A DNA stretch of 64,000 nucleotides, taken from contig NZ_BCQP01000015.1 in the NCBI RefSeq assembly GCF_001552135.1, positions 62,001 through 126,000 on the forward strand, written 5' to 3'. The notes beneath the pieces were generated by a model. It ran no database searches. It saw only the letters and a program-made list of their open reading frames with translations, and was not told the DNA's origin. This document shows positions 17,411-25,717 of this stretch, piece after piece. The translations under genes were made by a program, and so were the position numbers. Source of the DNA: Actinomadura chibensis NBRC 106107 (GTDB lineage: Bacteria; Actinomycetota; Actinomycetes; Streptosporangiales; Streptosporangiaceae). Every line of letters begins with the position of its first letter. The stretch's first letter is position 1.

Positions 17411-18371
17411 CGCCTGGGCCGTCTGCGCGGCCGCCGCCCTCGCCGCGGCGCCGCTCGCCGCGTGCGGCTCGTCCGACTCCGGCTCCGCTTCCGGATCCGG
17501 GAAGGACACGACCATCCGCGTCGAGGTCGGGCCCTCCTACTGGGAGACGCCGATGCGGATCGCGATCGCCAAGGGCTGGTTCAAGGAGGCCGGATTCGAC
17601 GTGAAGGCCGTCGAGTACGGGCCCGAGTCGTCCATCCCGCTGGTGCTGAACGGGCAGGCCGACGTGGGGGTGACCGGCCTCGGCACGGTGATCACGCACG
17701 CCGCGAAGGGCGTCCCGATCAAGGCCGTGGCGGGCCAGCTCGTCGAGGGCGAGCAGCGCGACCAGCAGCTCGCCTCGGTCGTCGCGCGCAAGGGCAGCGG
17801 CATCCGCGGCGTGTCCGACCTGGCCGGACGCAAGGTCGCGAGCAACGAGCTGAAGGGCCCGTCTGCGGCGCAGGTCGTCCGCCGGACGAACGAGGCGGGC
17901 GGCAAGGGCGACGCCATCACCTGGGTCGCCGTCCCGTTCCCGGGGATGGTCGAGGCCATGAAGCGGGGCGACGTCGACGCCGCCGTGTCGGTCGCGCCGT
18001 TCACCGACCAGCTCCTCGCGGCCGGGGGCGCCTACATCAGCAAGGTGTCGCGGGCGGGCACGCCGGTGCCGGTCTACTTCGCGAAGAAGGACTTCCGGCA
18101 GAAGCAGGCCGCGAAGGCGGACGCGTTCATGAAGGTGCTGGACCGCGCCTACGCCTGGGCCAACGAGAACCGCGACGAGGCGCTCGCCGAGTTCGCGAAG
18201 ACCGCGAACATCCCGCTGAAGGCGGCGCAGGCGCAGCCGAAGATGAAGTGGCAGGCGGCGTTCGACGAGAAGGCCGTCACCGGCAACATCGACGACATGC
18301 GCGCGGCGGGCTACCTCAAGGGCTCGATCGGCTACGCGGAGCTCGTCGCGGCCCCGCCGAACGCGGGCTGA
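17394..18371 (+). CDS. ABC transporter substrate-binding lipoprotein (NMT1/Ssu/Tau type)
   Basis: A 325-residue exported lipoprotein. The signal peptide ends in the lipobox LAAC at residues 21-24 (Cys24), followed by a Ser/Gly linker. The mature domain starts TTIRVEVGPSYWETPMRIAIAKGWFKEAGFDV, the typical opening of NMT1/SsuA/TauA-like proteins, with VLNGQADVGVTGLGTVI and MKRGDVDAAVSVAP. The family captures sulfonates, taurine, thiamine precursors or aromatic acids outside the membrane. ATG 17394 overlaps the hydroxylase end by 17 bp. The complete importer is 17394-20787, immediately before a sulfatase, so a sulfated or sulfonated aromatic is a reasonable ligand guess. Confidence 0.88.
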   Translation: MPSIRNAWAVCAAAALAAAPLAACGSSDSGSASGSGKDTTIRVEVGPSYWETPMRIAIAKGWFKEAGFDVKAVEYGPESSIPLVLNGQADVGVTGLGTVITHAAKGVPIKAVAGQLVEGEQRDQQLASVVARKGSGIRGVSDLAGRKVASNELKGPSAAQVVRRTNEAGGKGDAITWVAVPFPGMVEAMKRGDVDAAVSVAPFTDQLLAAGGAYISKVSRAGTPVPVYFAKKDFRQKQAAKADAFMKVLDRAYAWANENRDEALAEFAKTANIPLKAAQAQPKMKWQAAFDEKAVTGNIDDMRAAGYLKGSIGYAELVAAPPNAG

Positions 18372-18375
18372 GCCG

Positions 18376-19209
18376 GTGACCGGCACGACGCTCGCCCCGG
18401 CCCGGTCCGCCCGGGCCGGGGGCGGGGCCGCGCGGCGGCCCGGCCGCGGACGCGCCGTCCTCGCCCCGGCCCTGCTCGGGGCCGCGCTGTTCGGCGGGTG
18501 GCAGCTCGCGGCGGCGGCCGGGGCGACGCCCGGCTCGCTGCCCTCCCCCGCCGACCTCGCGGCCTACCTCGGGGAGTCGGTCCTCAAGCCGGGGTTCTGG
18601 AGCGCCGCCGGGTCGACGATGCTGTCGTGGACGGCGGGGTTCGCCGTCTCCGTCCTCGTCGGGTGCGCGCTCGGCATGCTCGCCGGGCTGAACGGCGCGG
18701 TCGACCGGCTGCTGTTCCCGGTCGTCGAGTTCTTCCGCCCGATCCCGTCGATCGTGTACCTGCCGCTGGTGATCCTCGTGGCGGGCACCGGACGGCTCTC
18801 CGTCGTGGTCCTCGTCGCCGGGGGCGCCGTGTGGCCGGTGCTGCTGCAGACGGTGGCCGGGGTGCACGACACCGACCCCGTCCTGCGCGACATGACCCGC
18901 GCCTACGCCTTCACCCGCCGCGAGCGGATGCGGTGGTGCGTCCTGCCGAGCGCGGCGCCGTTCATCGCCACCGGCGTGCGGATCAGCGCCACCATCTCGC
19001 TCGTCGTCGTGGTCACCACGGAGCTGGTCGGCACCGGCAAGGGGCTCGGCGGGGTGATGTCCACGGCCTACCAGACGGGGAGCTACGTCGTCCTGTTCGG
19101 CACCGGCCTCGCCGCGGCGGTGCTCGGCGTCCTGATCGACCAGGCGCTCGGCCTGCTGGAGAAGCGCGCCCTGCACTGGCACGCCGCCCACCGGGAGGGA
19201 GCCCGATGA
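18376..19209 (+). CDS. ABC transporter permease (SsuC/TauC-like)
   Basis: A 277-residue integral membrane protein with about six transmembrane helices after a basic N-terminus. The BPD_transp_1 coupling region is RDMTRAYAFTRRERMRWCVLPSAAPFI. It is paired with the second permease, whose ATGA start overlaps this stop. GTG 18376 follows the binding-protein stop by 4 bp. It is one half of the translocation channel of the importer 17394-20787. Confidence 0.88.
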   Translation: MTGTTLAPARSARAGGGAARRPGRGRAVLAPALLGAALFGGWQLAAAAGATPGSLPSPADLAAYLGESVLKPGFWSAAGSTMLSWTAGFAVSVLVGCALGMLAGLNGAVDRLLFPVVEFFRPIPSIVYLPLVILVAGTGRLSVVVLVAGGAVWPVLLQTVAGVHDTDPVLRDMTRAYAFTRRERMRWCVLPSAAPFIATGVRISATISLVVVVTTELVGTGKGLGGVMSTAYQTGSYVVLFGTGLAAAVLGVLIDQALGLLEKRALHWHAAHREGAR

Positions 19210-19979
19210 CGCGCCTGCTCGCACGGACGGCCGCCTACGCGGCCCTGCCGCTGGCCGTCCTCGCGGCCTGGTGGTACCTGACGCGGGGCGGCGAGTCGCT
19301 GTACTTCCCGCCGCCCGGCGCGGTCTTCGCGCGGTTCAGGGAGAACTGGCTGTTCGCGCTCGTCCCCGAGCACGTGGTGCCGAGCCTCGCCCGCATGTTC
19401 TCCGGGCTGCTGCTCAGCGTCGCGGTCGGGGTCGCGCTGGGCGTGGCGCTCGGCATGAGCGACCTCGCGCACCGCGCCGCCAAGCCGTGGCTGACCCTGC
19501 TGCGCTCCGTCCCGGGCCCGGTCGTGGTGGTGACGTTCCTCGTCCTGTTCGGGACGGGCTCGGCCGGCAAGGTACTGATGATCGCGTTCGTGTCGGTGTT
19601 CCCGGTGCTGCTGAACACCATCGACGGCGTCCGCGCGGCCGAGCCCGTCCTGCTGGACGTCGCCGCGTCCTACCGGCTGAGCCGGTGGGAGCGCGTCACC
19701 CGCATCGTGCTGCCCGGCGCGCTTCCGCGGATCAGCGTAGGCGTGCGCACCAGCGTGGCGCTGGCCTTCATCGTGATGATCGTCAGCGAGTACTTCGGCG
19801 GCTCCGACGGGGTCGGCTACTTCACCCGCGACTCGGCCTCGGGCTTCGCGATCCCGGACATGTGGTCGGGGATGCTGCTGCTCGGCCTGCTCGGGATCGC
19901 CGTCAACGTCCTCGTCGCGCTCGCGCAGCGGCGGGCCCTGCGCTGGTACGCCGGGGCCAGGGCCGCCGCCAGGAGCTGA
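19206..19979 (+). CDS. ABC transporter permease (SsuC/TauC-like)
   Basis: A 257-residue permease with about six hydrophobic helices and the coupling loop LDVAASYRLSRWERVTRIVLPGALPRI. It is related to, but distinct from, the previous permease; two different permeases rather than a homodimer is less common for Ssu/Tau systems. The start overlaps the preceding stop (ATGA). Confidence 0.88.
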   Translation: MTRLLARTAAYAALPLAVLAAWWYLTRGGESLYFPPPGAVFARFRENWLFALVPEHVVPSLARMFSGLLLSVAVGVALGVALGMSDLAHRAAKPWLTLLRSVPGPVVVVTFLVLFGTGSAGKVLMIAFVSVFPVLLNTIDGVRAAEPVLLDVAASYRLSRWERVTRIVLPGALPRISVGVRTSVALAFIVMIVSEYFGGSDGVGYFTRDSASGFAIPDMWSGMLLLGLLGIAVNVLVALAQRRALRWYAGARAAARS

Positions 19980-20010
19980 GCCGCCAAGAGCCGAGAGGAA
20001 AGAACCCGCA

Positions 20011-20787
20011 ATGCTCGAAGTCGAAGGACTCGGCCACGTCTACCGGACGGCCTCGGGAGAGGTGGAGGCCGTCCGGCAGGTCGACCTCACGGTGGCCGAA
20101 GGGGAGATCGTCACGCTCGTCGGACCGTCCGGCGCGGGCAAGACGACCCTGCTGCGCAGCCTCGCCGGGCTGCTCCCCTACTCGCGCGGCGAGGTGCGGC
20201 TCGGCGGCGACGTCGTCCGGTCGCCGCACCCGGACATGGCGCTGGTCTTCCAGGACTACACGCGGTCGCTGATGCCGTGGGCGACCGTCCGGCAGAACGT
20301 GCTGCTGCCGATCCGCAAGAAGGTGCGGTCGCGGGCGGAGCGGGACGCCCGCGTCGACGCGGCGCTCGCCGAGGTCGGCCTCGCCGACGCCGCCGACCGC
20401 TACCCCTGGCAGCTGTCCGGCGGGATGCAGCAGCGCGTCGCGCTGGCCCGCGGCCTCGCCTACCGGCCGAAGCTGCTCCTGTTCGACGAGCCGTTCGCGT
20501 CCGTGGACGCGCAGACCCGCGCCGACCTGGAGGACCTCGTCCTGAACGTGTGCGCGCACCTGCGCATGACGGCGCTGTTCGTCACCCACGACATCGACGA
20601 GGCGGCCTACCTCGCGGACCGCATCGTCGTCGTGTCGCACCGGCCGTCGACCGTCCGCGCGGTGCTGGAGGTCGACCTGCCGCGCCCGCGCGACCAGGTG
20701 GCGACGAAGTCGCTGCCCGCCTTCGCCGAGCTGCGCTCGCGCATCTTCCCGCTGCTGCGCGCCGAGTCCGCGGAGGTGACCGCGTGA
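20011..20787 (+). CDS. ABC transporter ATP-binding protein
   Basis: A 258-residue nitrate/sulfonate-type ATPase. Walker A is GPSGAGKTTLL (residues about 39-49), the signature is LSGGMQQRVALARGL, Walker B is LLLFDEPFAS and the switch His is in FVTHDIDEA. GAGAGGAAAGAA upstream serves as RBS for ATG 20011. It energises the two permeases just upstream. Its stop overlaps the sulfatase start by 4 bp, tying the importer to the sulfatase. Confidence 0.92.
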   Translation: MLEVEGLGHVYRTASGEVEAVRQVDLTVAEGEIVTLVGPSGAGKTTLLRSLAGLLPYSRGEVRLGGDVVRSPHPDMALVFQDYTRSLMPWATVRQNVLLPIRKKVRSRAERDARVDAALAEVGLADAADRYPWQLSGGMQQRVALARGLAYRPKLLLFDEPFASVDAQTRADLEDLVLNVCAHLRMTALFVTHDIDEAAYLADRIVVVSHRPSTVRAVLEVDLPRPRDQVATKSLPAFAELRSRIFPLLRAESAEVTA

Positions 20788-23090
20788 CCGCCGGGTTCGC
20801 GGGCCGGATCGGCCGCACCACCCGCGAGTCCCGCCCGTCCTGGCCACGGGAGCCCGAGGCGCCGCCGGGAGCGCCGAACATCGTGGTCGTCCTCGTCGAC
20901 GACCTCGGCTACAGCGACGTCGGGCCCTACGGCTCGGAGGTGGACACCCCGCACCTGGACTGGTTGGCCGGGCGGGGCGTCACCATGACGAACTACCACA
21001 GCGCGCCGGTCTGCTCGCCCGCGCGGGCCGCGCTGCTCACCGGGATCAACCCGCACCGGGCCGGGTACGCGTCCGTCGCCGACCACGACCTCGGCTTCCC
21101 CAACACGGCCGTGGAGATCGCCGACGACGTCGTCACGCTGCCCGAGGAGCTCCGCGCGCACGGCTACGCCACCCTCGCCGTCGGCAAATGGCACCTGACC
21201 AGGGGCGGGCTGATGAACGACGCGGCGTCCCGGCACTCCTACCCCCTGGCGAAGGGGTTCGACCGCTACTACGGGACCATGGAGGGCCTGAACAGCTTCT
21301 TCCATCCCAACCGCCTGATCCGCGACAACTCGGTGGTGGAGGTGGACGACCGGGGCGACGGCTACTACCTGACCGACGACCTCACCGACCAGGCCATCTC
21401 GATGATCAAGAGCGTGCGGGCGAGCGGCACGAAGCCGTTCTTCCTCTACTTCTGCCACCAGGCGATGCACGGGCCGCTCGGCGCCAAGCCCGCCGACCTC
21501 GCGAAGTACCGCGGCCGCTACGCCGCCGGATGGGACGAGACCCGCCGCCGCCGGTTCGCGCGGCAGCTCGAACTGGGCCTGTTCCCGCCGGGCACGGAGC
21601 TGCCGCCGGACGAGCGGCGGGCCCGGCACTCGGTGCTCCCCTGGGCCGACCTCGGCCCGGACGAGCAAGAGCGCTACGCCCGCTACATGGAGGTCTACGC
21701 CGCCATGGTGGACAGCATCGACCAGAGCCTCGGCCGGCTGATCGCCACCATCGAGGCGCTCGGCGAGCTGGACGACACGATCATCGTGTTCACCTCGGAC
21801 AACGGCGGCACCATGGAGGCCGGGCCGGACGGCACCCGCAGCTACTTCAGCCAGTTCCTGCGCATGCCCGGCCTGCCCGCCGCGTGGGACCGGGACGTCG
21901 CCCGCGACCTCGACCTGATCGGCGGCCCGCGCGTGATGCCGCACTACCCGCGCGGCTGGGGACGGGTGTCCAACACCCCGTTCCGGCTGTACAAGGCGCA
22001 CACCTTCGCGGGCGGCGTCCGGGTGCCGTTCATCATCGCGTGGCCGGGGGCGTCCGAGGCGCGGCGCGGGCTGCGCGGCCAGTTCCAGTACGTCACCGAC
22101 GTCGCCCCGACCCTGCTGGAGCTGGCGGGGGTCGGCCGTACCACCGAGCGGGCGGGACGTCCCGTCCAGGAGCCGGACGGGGTGAGCTTCGTCCCGGTGC
22201 TGACCGACCCGAAGGCGCCCGCGACCCGGCGCGAGCAGTACTCCGAGTACGGCGGGGAGCGCGGCTTCTATCGCGACGGCTGGAAGATCCTCACCACCCA
22301 CGACCCCGGCACGCCCTACGACGACGCCGAATGGGAGCTGTACCACGTCGACAAGGACCCCACGGAGTCCCGCGACGTCTCCGCGCAGTACCCGGAGCTG
22401 CGCGCCGAGATGGCGGCGGCCTGGGAGGACGCGGCCGGGCGCAACCAGGTGTTCCCGCTCGACGCCGGGGAGGGCTACCGGGGCGTGGCGCGCCGCCCGT
22501 CCGACGAGGCGATGGCGCGCCCGACCCGGATCCTGCCGGGGACGTTCACGCTGGAGCGCTACCGGTCCGCGCGGCTGATCGCGCTGCGCTCGTTCGAGGT
22601 CCGGATCGAGATCGGCCACCACGGCCCGGACGACGCGGGGGTGCTGCTCGCCCACGGCGACCAGGGCGGCGGCTACCAGCTCCACGTCGAGGACGGCCGG
22701 CTCGCCCTCGCCTACAACGCGTTCGGCCGCCTGCACGAGTTCGACGCCGGGCGGATGCCGACCGGGCCGGTCACGCTCGTCCTGCGGGCGGAGGCCGCGC
22801 CGGAGTTCGGGTGGTCGTTCGCGGTGGACAGCACGGCCGGGACGGGTTCCGTGCCGATGCTCGCCGCGACGGACCCGCTGCCCATGCTCCTCGTGCTGGC
22901 GCCGTTCTCGGGCATCGACGTCGGGATCTGCCGGGGCGGCCCGGTCCACTGGGGCCTGTACGAGCGGCACCGGACCTTCCCGTACACCGGCGCGCTCCGG
23001 GCGGTCACCTACCTGCCCGGCGAGCGCGCCGACTACGACCCGGCGGCGCTGTTCGACCTGACGGTCAGCGCCGCGCGCTTCGAGGACTGA
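20784..23090 (+). CDS. Arylsulfatase-type sulfatase (formylglycine, Cys type)
   Basis: A 768-residue sulfatase. Metal-binding aspartates are in VVVLVDDLGYSD (residues 35-46), the C-x-P-x-R formylglycine site is CSPAR with Cys77, and AVGKWHL, CHQAMHGP and IIVFTSDNGGT complete the active site. A C-terminal domain of about 200 residues follows (from about residue 570), beta-rich and unassigned. The Cys must be oxidised to formylglycine by an FGE enzyme, not seen here. No signal peptide is visible, so it is likely cytoplasmic, acting after import. It removes sulfate from an ester, freeing both sulfate and an alcohol or phenol. GTG 20784 overlaps the ATPase stop. Confidence 0.9.
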   Translation: MTAGFAGRIGRTTRESRPSWPREPEAPPGAPNIVVVLVDDLGYSDVGPYGSEVDTPHLDWLAGRGVTMTNYHSAPVCSPARAALLTGINPHRAGYASVADHDLGFPNTAVEIADDVVTLPEELRAHGYATLAVGKWHLTRGGLMNDAASRHSYPLAKGFDRYYGTMEGLNSFFHPNRLIRDNSVVEVDDRGDGYYLTDDLTDQAISMIKSVRASGTKPFFLYFCHQAMHGPLGAKPADLAKYRGRYAAGWDETRRRRFARQLELGLFPPGTELPPDERRARHSVLPWADLGPDEQERYARYMEVYAAMVDSIDQSLGRLIATIEALGELDDTIIVFTSDNGGTMEAGPDGTRSYFSQFLRMPGLPAAWDRDVARDLDLIGGPRVMPHYPRGWGRVSNTPFRLYKAHTFAGGVRVPFIIAWPGASEARRGLRGQFQYVTDVAPTLLELAGVGRTTERAGRPVQEPDGVSFVPVLTDPKAPATRREQYSEYGGERGFYRDGWKILTTHDPGTPYDDAEWELYHVDKDPTESRDVSAQYPELRAEMAAAWEDAAGRNQVFPLDAGEGYRGVARRPSDEAMARPTRILPGTFTLERYRSARLIALRSFEVRIEIGHHGPDDAGVLLAHGDQGGGYQLHVEDGRLALAYNAFGRLHEFDAGRMPTGPVTLVLRAEAAPEFGWSFAVDSTAGTGSVPMLAATDPLPMLLVLAPFSGIDVGICRGGPVHWGLYERHRTFPYTGALRAVTYLPGERADYDPAALFDLTVSAARFED

Positions 23091-23104
23091 GGAGCCCGAC
23101 GACA

Positions 23105-24631
23105 GTGCTGCTGTACGAGCACATCGAGAACGGGGCGCGCCGCCGTCCCGCCGACCCGGCGCTGGTGTGCGGCGGCCGCGCCACCACCTACGCCGAGCTG
23201 GACGCGGCGGCGCGGCGGATCCGCGCGGTCCTGGCCGCGACGACGGAGCCGGGCGACCGGATCGCCGTGCTGTCGGACAACCGGGCGGAGTTCGTCCAGC
23301 TCCTGTTCGCCGTGCCGGGGGCCGGGCGGACGCTCGTCCTGCTCAACCCGCGGTCCGGCCCGGCCGAGCTGGCCGACGCGGTCCGCCGGTCGGGGGCCCG
23401 CGTCCTCGTGACCGAGCCCGCCTTCGCGGACGGCCTCGCGGCGTGGCGCGGCAGCGTGCCGCTGCGCGAGGTGGTCTGGATGGACGCCGCCCCGGACGGC
23501 TCGGCCGACCCGGACTGGGCCCGCTGGCTGGACGCCGACCCGGTCGACGCCTGGCCGGTGCTCGACGACGCCTCGGACGCCTGGCTGATTTACACGTCCG
23601 GGACGACGGGCCGCTCCAAAGGCGTGGTGCTGTCCCACCGGGCCGTGTCCGCCGCGGCGGCCGGGTTCCTGCTGGCACTGCGGCCGCGCGGCGGGATGCG
23701 GATGCTGATGCCGTTCTCCCTCAGCCACGTCACCGCGCACGCCGCCGTCGCCGTCTTCGCGGCCGGGGGGACGCTGGTGCTCCAGCGGCGCTTCCGCCCG
23801 GCCGACTACCTGCGGGCGATCGGGGAGCACCGCGTCACGATCGCCGCCGTCGCGCCCGCCATGCTGGCCATGCTCCTCGCCGAACCCGAGCTGGAACGGG
23901 CGGACCTGGCGAGGCTCGACGTGCTGTTCTACGGCTCTTCGCCGATCAATCCCGACCTGATCCGCGCCACCATGCGCGCGTTCCCGGGGGTGAGCCTCGT
24001 CCAGGCGTACGGGCAGACCGAGTCGACCGGGGCGGCGGTGTGGCTGGACGCCGAGGCGCACCGGCGCGGCGCGGACGGCGAGGAATGGCTGCTCGGCTGC
24101 GCCGGGCGCCCCGGCCCGCTGGTCGGGATGCGGCTCGTGGACGAGTCGGGCCGCGACGTGCCGTCCGGCGTGCCCGGCGAGGTGCTGCTCCGCGCGGACC
24201 AGGTCATGTCGCGCTACTGGGACGACCCGGAGTCCACCCGCGCGGCGCTGTCGCCCGACGGCTGGCTGCGCACCGGCGACGTGGGCGTCCTGCACGAGTC
24301 GGGGGTGCTGCGGCTCGTCGACCGCAAGAAGGACCTGATCATCTCCGGCGGCGAGAACGTGTCGAGCGTGGAGGTGGAGAACGCGCTGCTGGCCCATCCG
24401 GACGTGCGCGAGGCCGCCGTGGTCGGCGTGCCCGACCCGGTGCTGGGCGAGGCGGTGTGCGCGGTCGTCGTCCGCCGCCCGGGGTCGTCGCTGGACGAGG
24501 ACGCCGTCGTCGCGCACGCCCGCGCGGAGCTGGCGTCCTACAAGAAGCCGCGCATCGTCCGCTTCGTCGACGCGTTGCCCCGCAACGCGGCGGGCAAGGT
24601 ACTCAAGCAGGAACTCAGGCCGAGGCGCTGA
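23105..24631 (+). CDS. AMP-binding acyl-CoA synthetase
   Basis: A 508-residue ANL ligase: YTSGTTGRSKGVVLSH, YGQTESTGAAVW, GWLRTGDVGVLHESGVLRLVDRKKDLIISGGENVSSVEVE and the C-terminal catalytic lysine in PRNAAGKVLKQEL. It activates a carboxylate to a CoA thioester. GTG 23105 is preceded by TGAGGAG at 23088-23094, and upstream in-frame sequence is sulfatase coding in another frame. It is the last gene of the GntR cluster, and its product may feed the acid formed after ring cleavage into CoA metabolism. It differs from the ligase at 11601, so the two probably act on different acids. Confidence 0.87.
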   Translation: MLLYEHIENGARRRPADPALVCGGRATTYAELDAAARRIRAVLAATTEPGDRIAVLSDNRAEFVQLLFAVPGAGRTLVLLNPRSGPAELADAVRRSGARVLVTEPAFADGLAAWRGSVPLREVVWMDAAPDGSADPDWARWLDADPVDAWPVLDDASDAWLIYTSGTTGRSKGVVLSHRAVSAAAAGFLLALRPRGGMRMLMPFSLSHVTAHAAVAVFAAGGTLVLQRRFRPADYLRAIGEHRVTIAAVAPAMLAMLLAEPELERADLARLDVLFYGSSPINPDLIRATMRAFPGVSLVQAYGQTESTGAAVWLDAEAHRRGADGEEWLLGCAGRPGPLVGMRLVDESGRDVPSGVPGEVLLRADQVMSRYWDDPESTRAALSPDGWLRTGDVGVLHESGVLRLVDRKKDLIISGGENVSSVEVENALLAHPDVREAAVVGVPDPVLGEAVCAVVVRRPGSSLDEDAVVAHARAELASYKKPRIVRFVDALPRNAAGKVLKQELRPRR

Positions 24632-24634
24632 GGC

Positions 24635-24663
24635 TTGCTACCCTGCCCGATATAGACTATCTC
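24635..24663 (+). promoter_or_regulatory. Likely selD promoter
   Basis: TTGCTA at 24635-24640, a 17-nt spacer and TATCTC at 24658-24663 lie immediately before ATG 24686. This is an AT-rich break between the CoA-ligase stop and selD, indicating that the selenium island has its own start of transcription. Confidence 0.45.
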
Positions 24664-24685
24664 CTGCATAAGATGTGGGGCGACG

Positions 24686-25660
24686 ATGCGGCTGACCCAG
24701 TACGCGCACGGTGGCGGATGCGCCTGCAAGATCCCTCCGGGTGAGCTGGAGGAGGTGGTGGCGGGCCTGGGCGGGCGGCCGGACGCCGACCTGCTCGTCG
24801 GGCTCGACTCCGGCGACGACGCCGCCGTCGTGCGGATCTCCGGCGGCACGGCGGTGGTGGCCACGGCCGACTTCTTCACCCCCGTCGTGGACGACCCCTA
24901 CGACTGGGGCCGGATCGCCGCCGCCAACGCGCTCTCGGACGTCTACGCGATGGGCGGCCGCCCGCTGGTCGCGGTGAACCTGCTGGCCTGGCCGCGGGAC
25001 GTGCTGCCGTTCGACGTGGCCCGCGAGGTGCTGCGCGGCGGGCTCGACGTCGCCGTCCTCGCCGAGTGCCACGTCGGCGGCGGGCACAGCGTGGACGACC
25101 CCGAGCCCAAGTACGGGATGGCGGTGACCGGCGTCGCGGACGCCGACCGCCTGCTGCGCAACGACCGGGGCCGTCCGGGCACGCCGCTGTCGCTCACCAA
25201 GCCGCTCGGGCTCGGCGTGCTGAACAACCGGCACAAGGCCACCGGCGAGGTGTTCGAGCAGGCCGTCGCCATCATGACCGAGCTCAACCGCGACGCCGCC
25301 GCGGCCGCGCTGAAGGCCGGGGCCGTCTGCGCGACCGACGTGACGGGGTTCGGGCTGCTCGGGCACCTGCACAAGCTGGCCCGCGCCTCGGGCGTGTCCG
25401 CCGTGGTCGAGGCCGCCGCCGTCCCCTACGCCGACGGCGCGCGCGAGGCCGTGCGCGACGGCTACGTCAGCGGCGGGACCAGGCGGAACCTCGACTGGGT
25501 CGCCCCGCACACCGACTTCGGCTCGGCCGACGAGGAGACCCGGCTGCTCCTCGCGGACGCGCAGACCTCCGGCGGCCTGCTCGTCGCCGGGGAGGTGCCG
25601 GGCGCGCCGGTCGTGGGCGAGCTGGTCGAGGCCCGCGACCACAGCCTGCTCGTGCGGTAA
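24686..25660 (+). CDS. selD: Selenide, water dikinase (selenophosphate synthetase)
   Basis: A 324-residue SelD. The N-terminus RLTQYAHGGGCACKIPP aligns with the E. coli catalytic segment, giving Cys12 (E. coli Cys17) and Lys15 (E. coli Lys20). ATP-binding parts are LDSGDDAAVV, TTADFF-like ATADFFTPVVDDPYDWGRIAAANALSDVYAMGG, GGGHSVDDPEPKYGMAVTG, TDVTGFGLLGH and DAQTSGGLLV. It makes selenophosphate from selenide and ATP, the selenium donor for Sec-tRNA (or selenouridine) synthesis. The catalytic residue is encoded TGC, so this SelD is not itself a selenoprotein. With tRNA-Sec, SelB and three UGA-containing genes nearby, selenocysteine is clearly the use. Confidence 0.95.
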   Translation: MRLTQYAHGGGCACKIPPGELEEVVAGLGGRPDADLLVGLDSGDDAAVVRISGGTAVVATADFFTPVVDDPYDWGRIAAANALSDVYAMGGRPLVAVNLLAWPRDVLPFDVAREVLRGGLDVAVLAECHVGGGHSVDDPEPKYGMAVTGVADADRLLRNDRGRPGTPLSLTKPLGLGVLNNRHKATGEVFEQAVAIMTELNRDAAAAALKAGAVCATDVTGFGLLGHLHKLARASGVSAVVEAAAVPYADGAREAVRDGYVSGGTRRNLDWVAPHTDFGSADEETRLLLADAQTSGGLLVAGEVPGAPVVGELVEARDHSLLVR

Positions 25661-25681
25661 CGGAACAGCATTCGATCGGGG

Positions 25682-25696
25682 GTTCGGCATGCGAAC
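25682..25696. promoter_or_regulatory. Operator-like inverted repeat (site 1)
   Basis: GTTCGGCATGCGAAC has 5-bp arms GTTCG/CGAAC around GCATG, 22 bp before the permease start. The same 15-mer with one change recurs upstream of the MFS gene (28339-28353), so it is likely the binding site of a shared regulator. Confidence 0.55.
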
Positions 25697-25717
25697 AAAT
25701 CCTCCGGGAGGTGCCAG

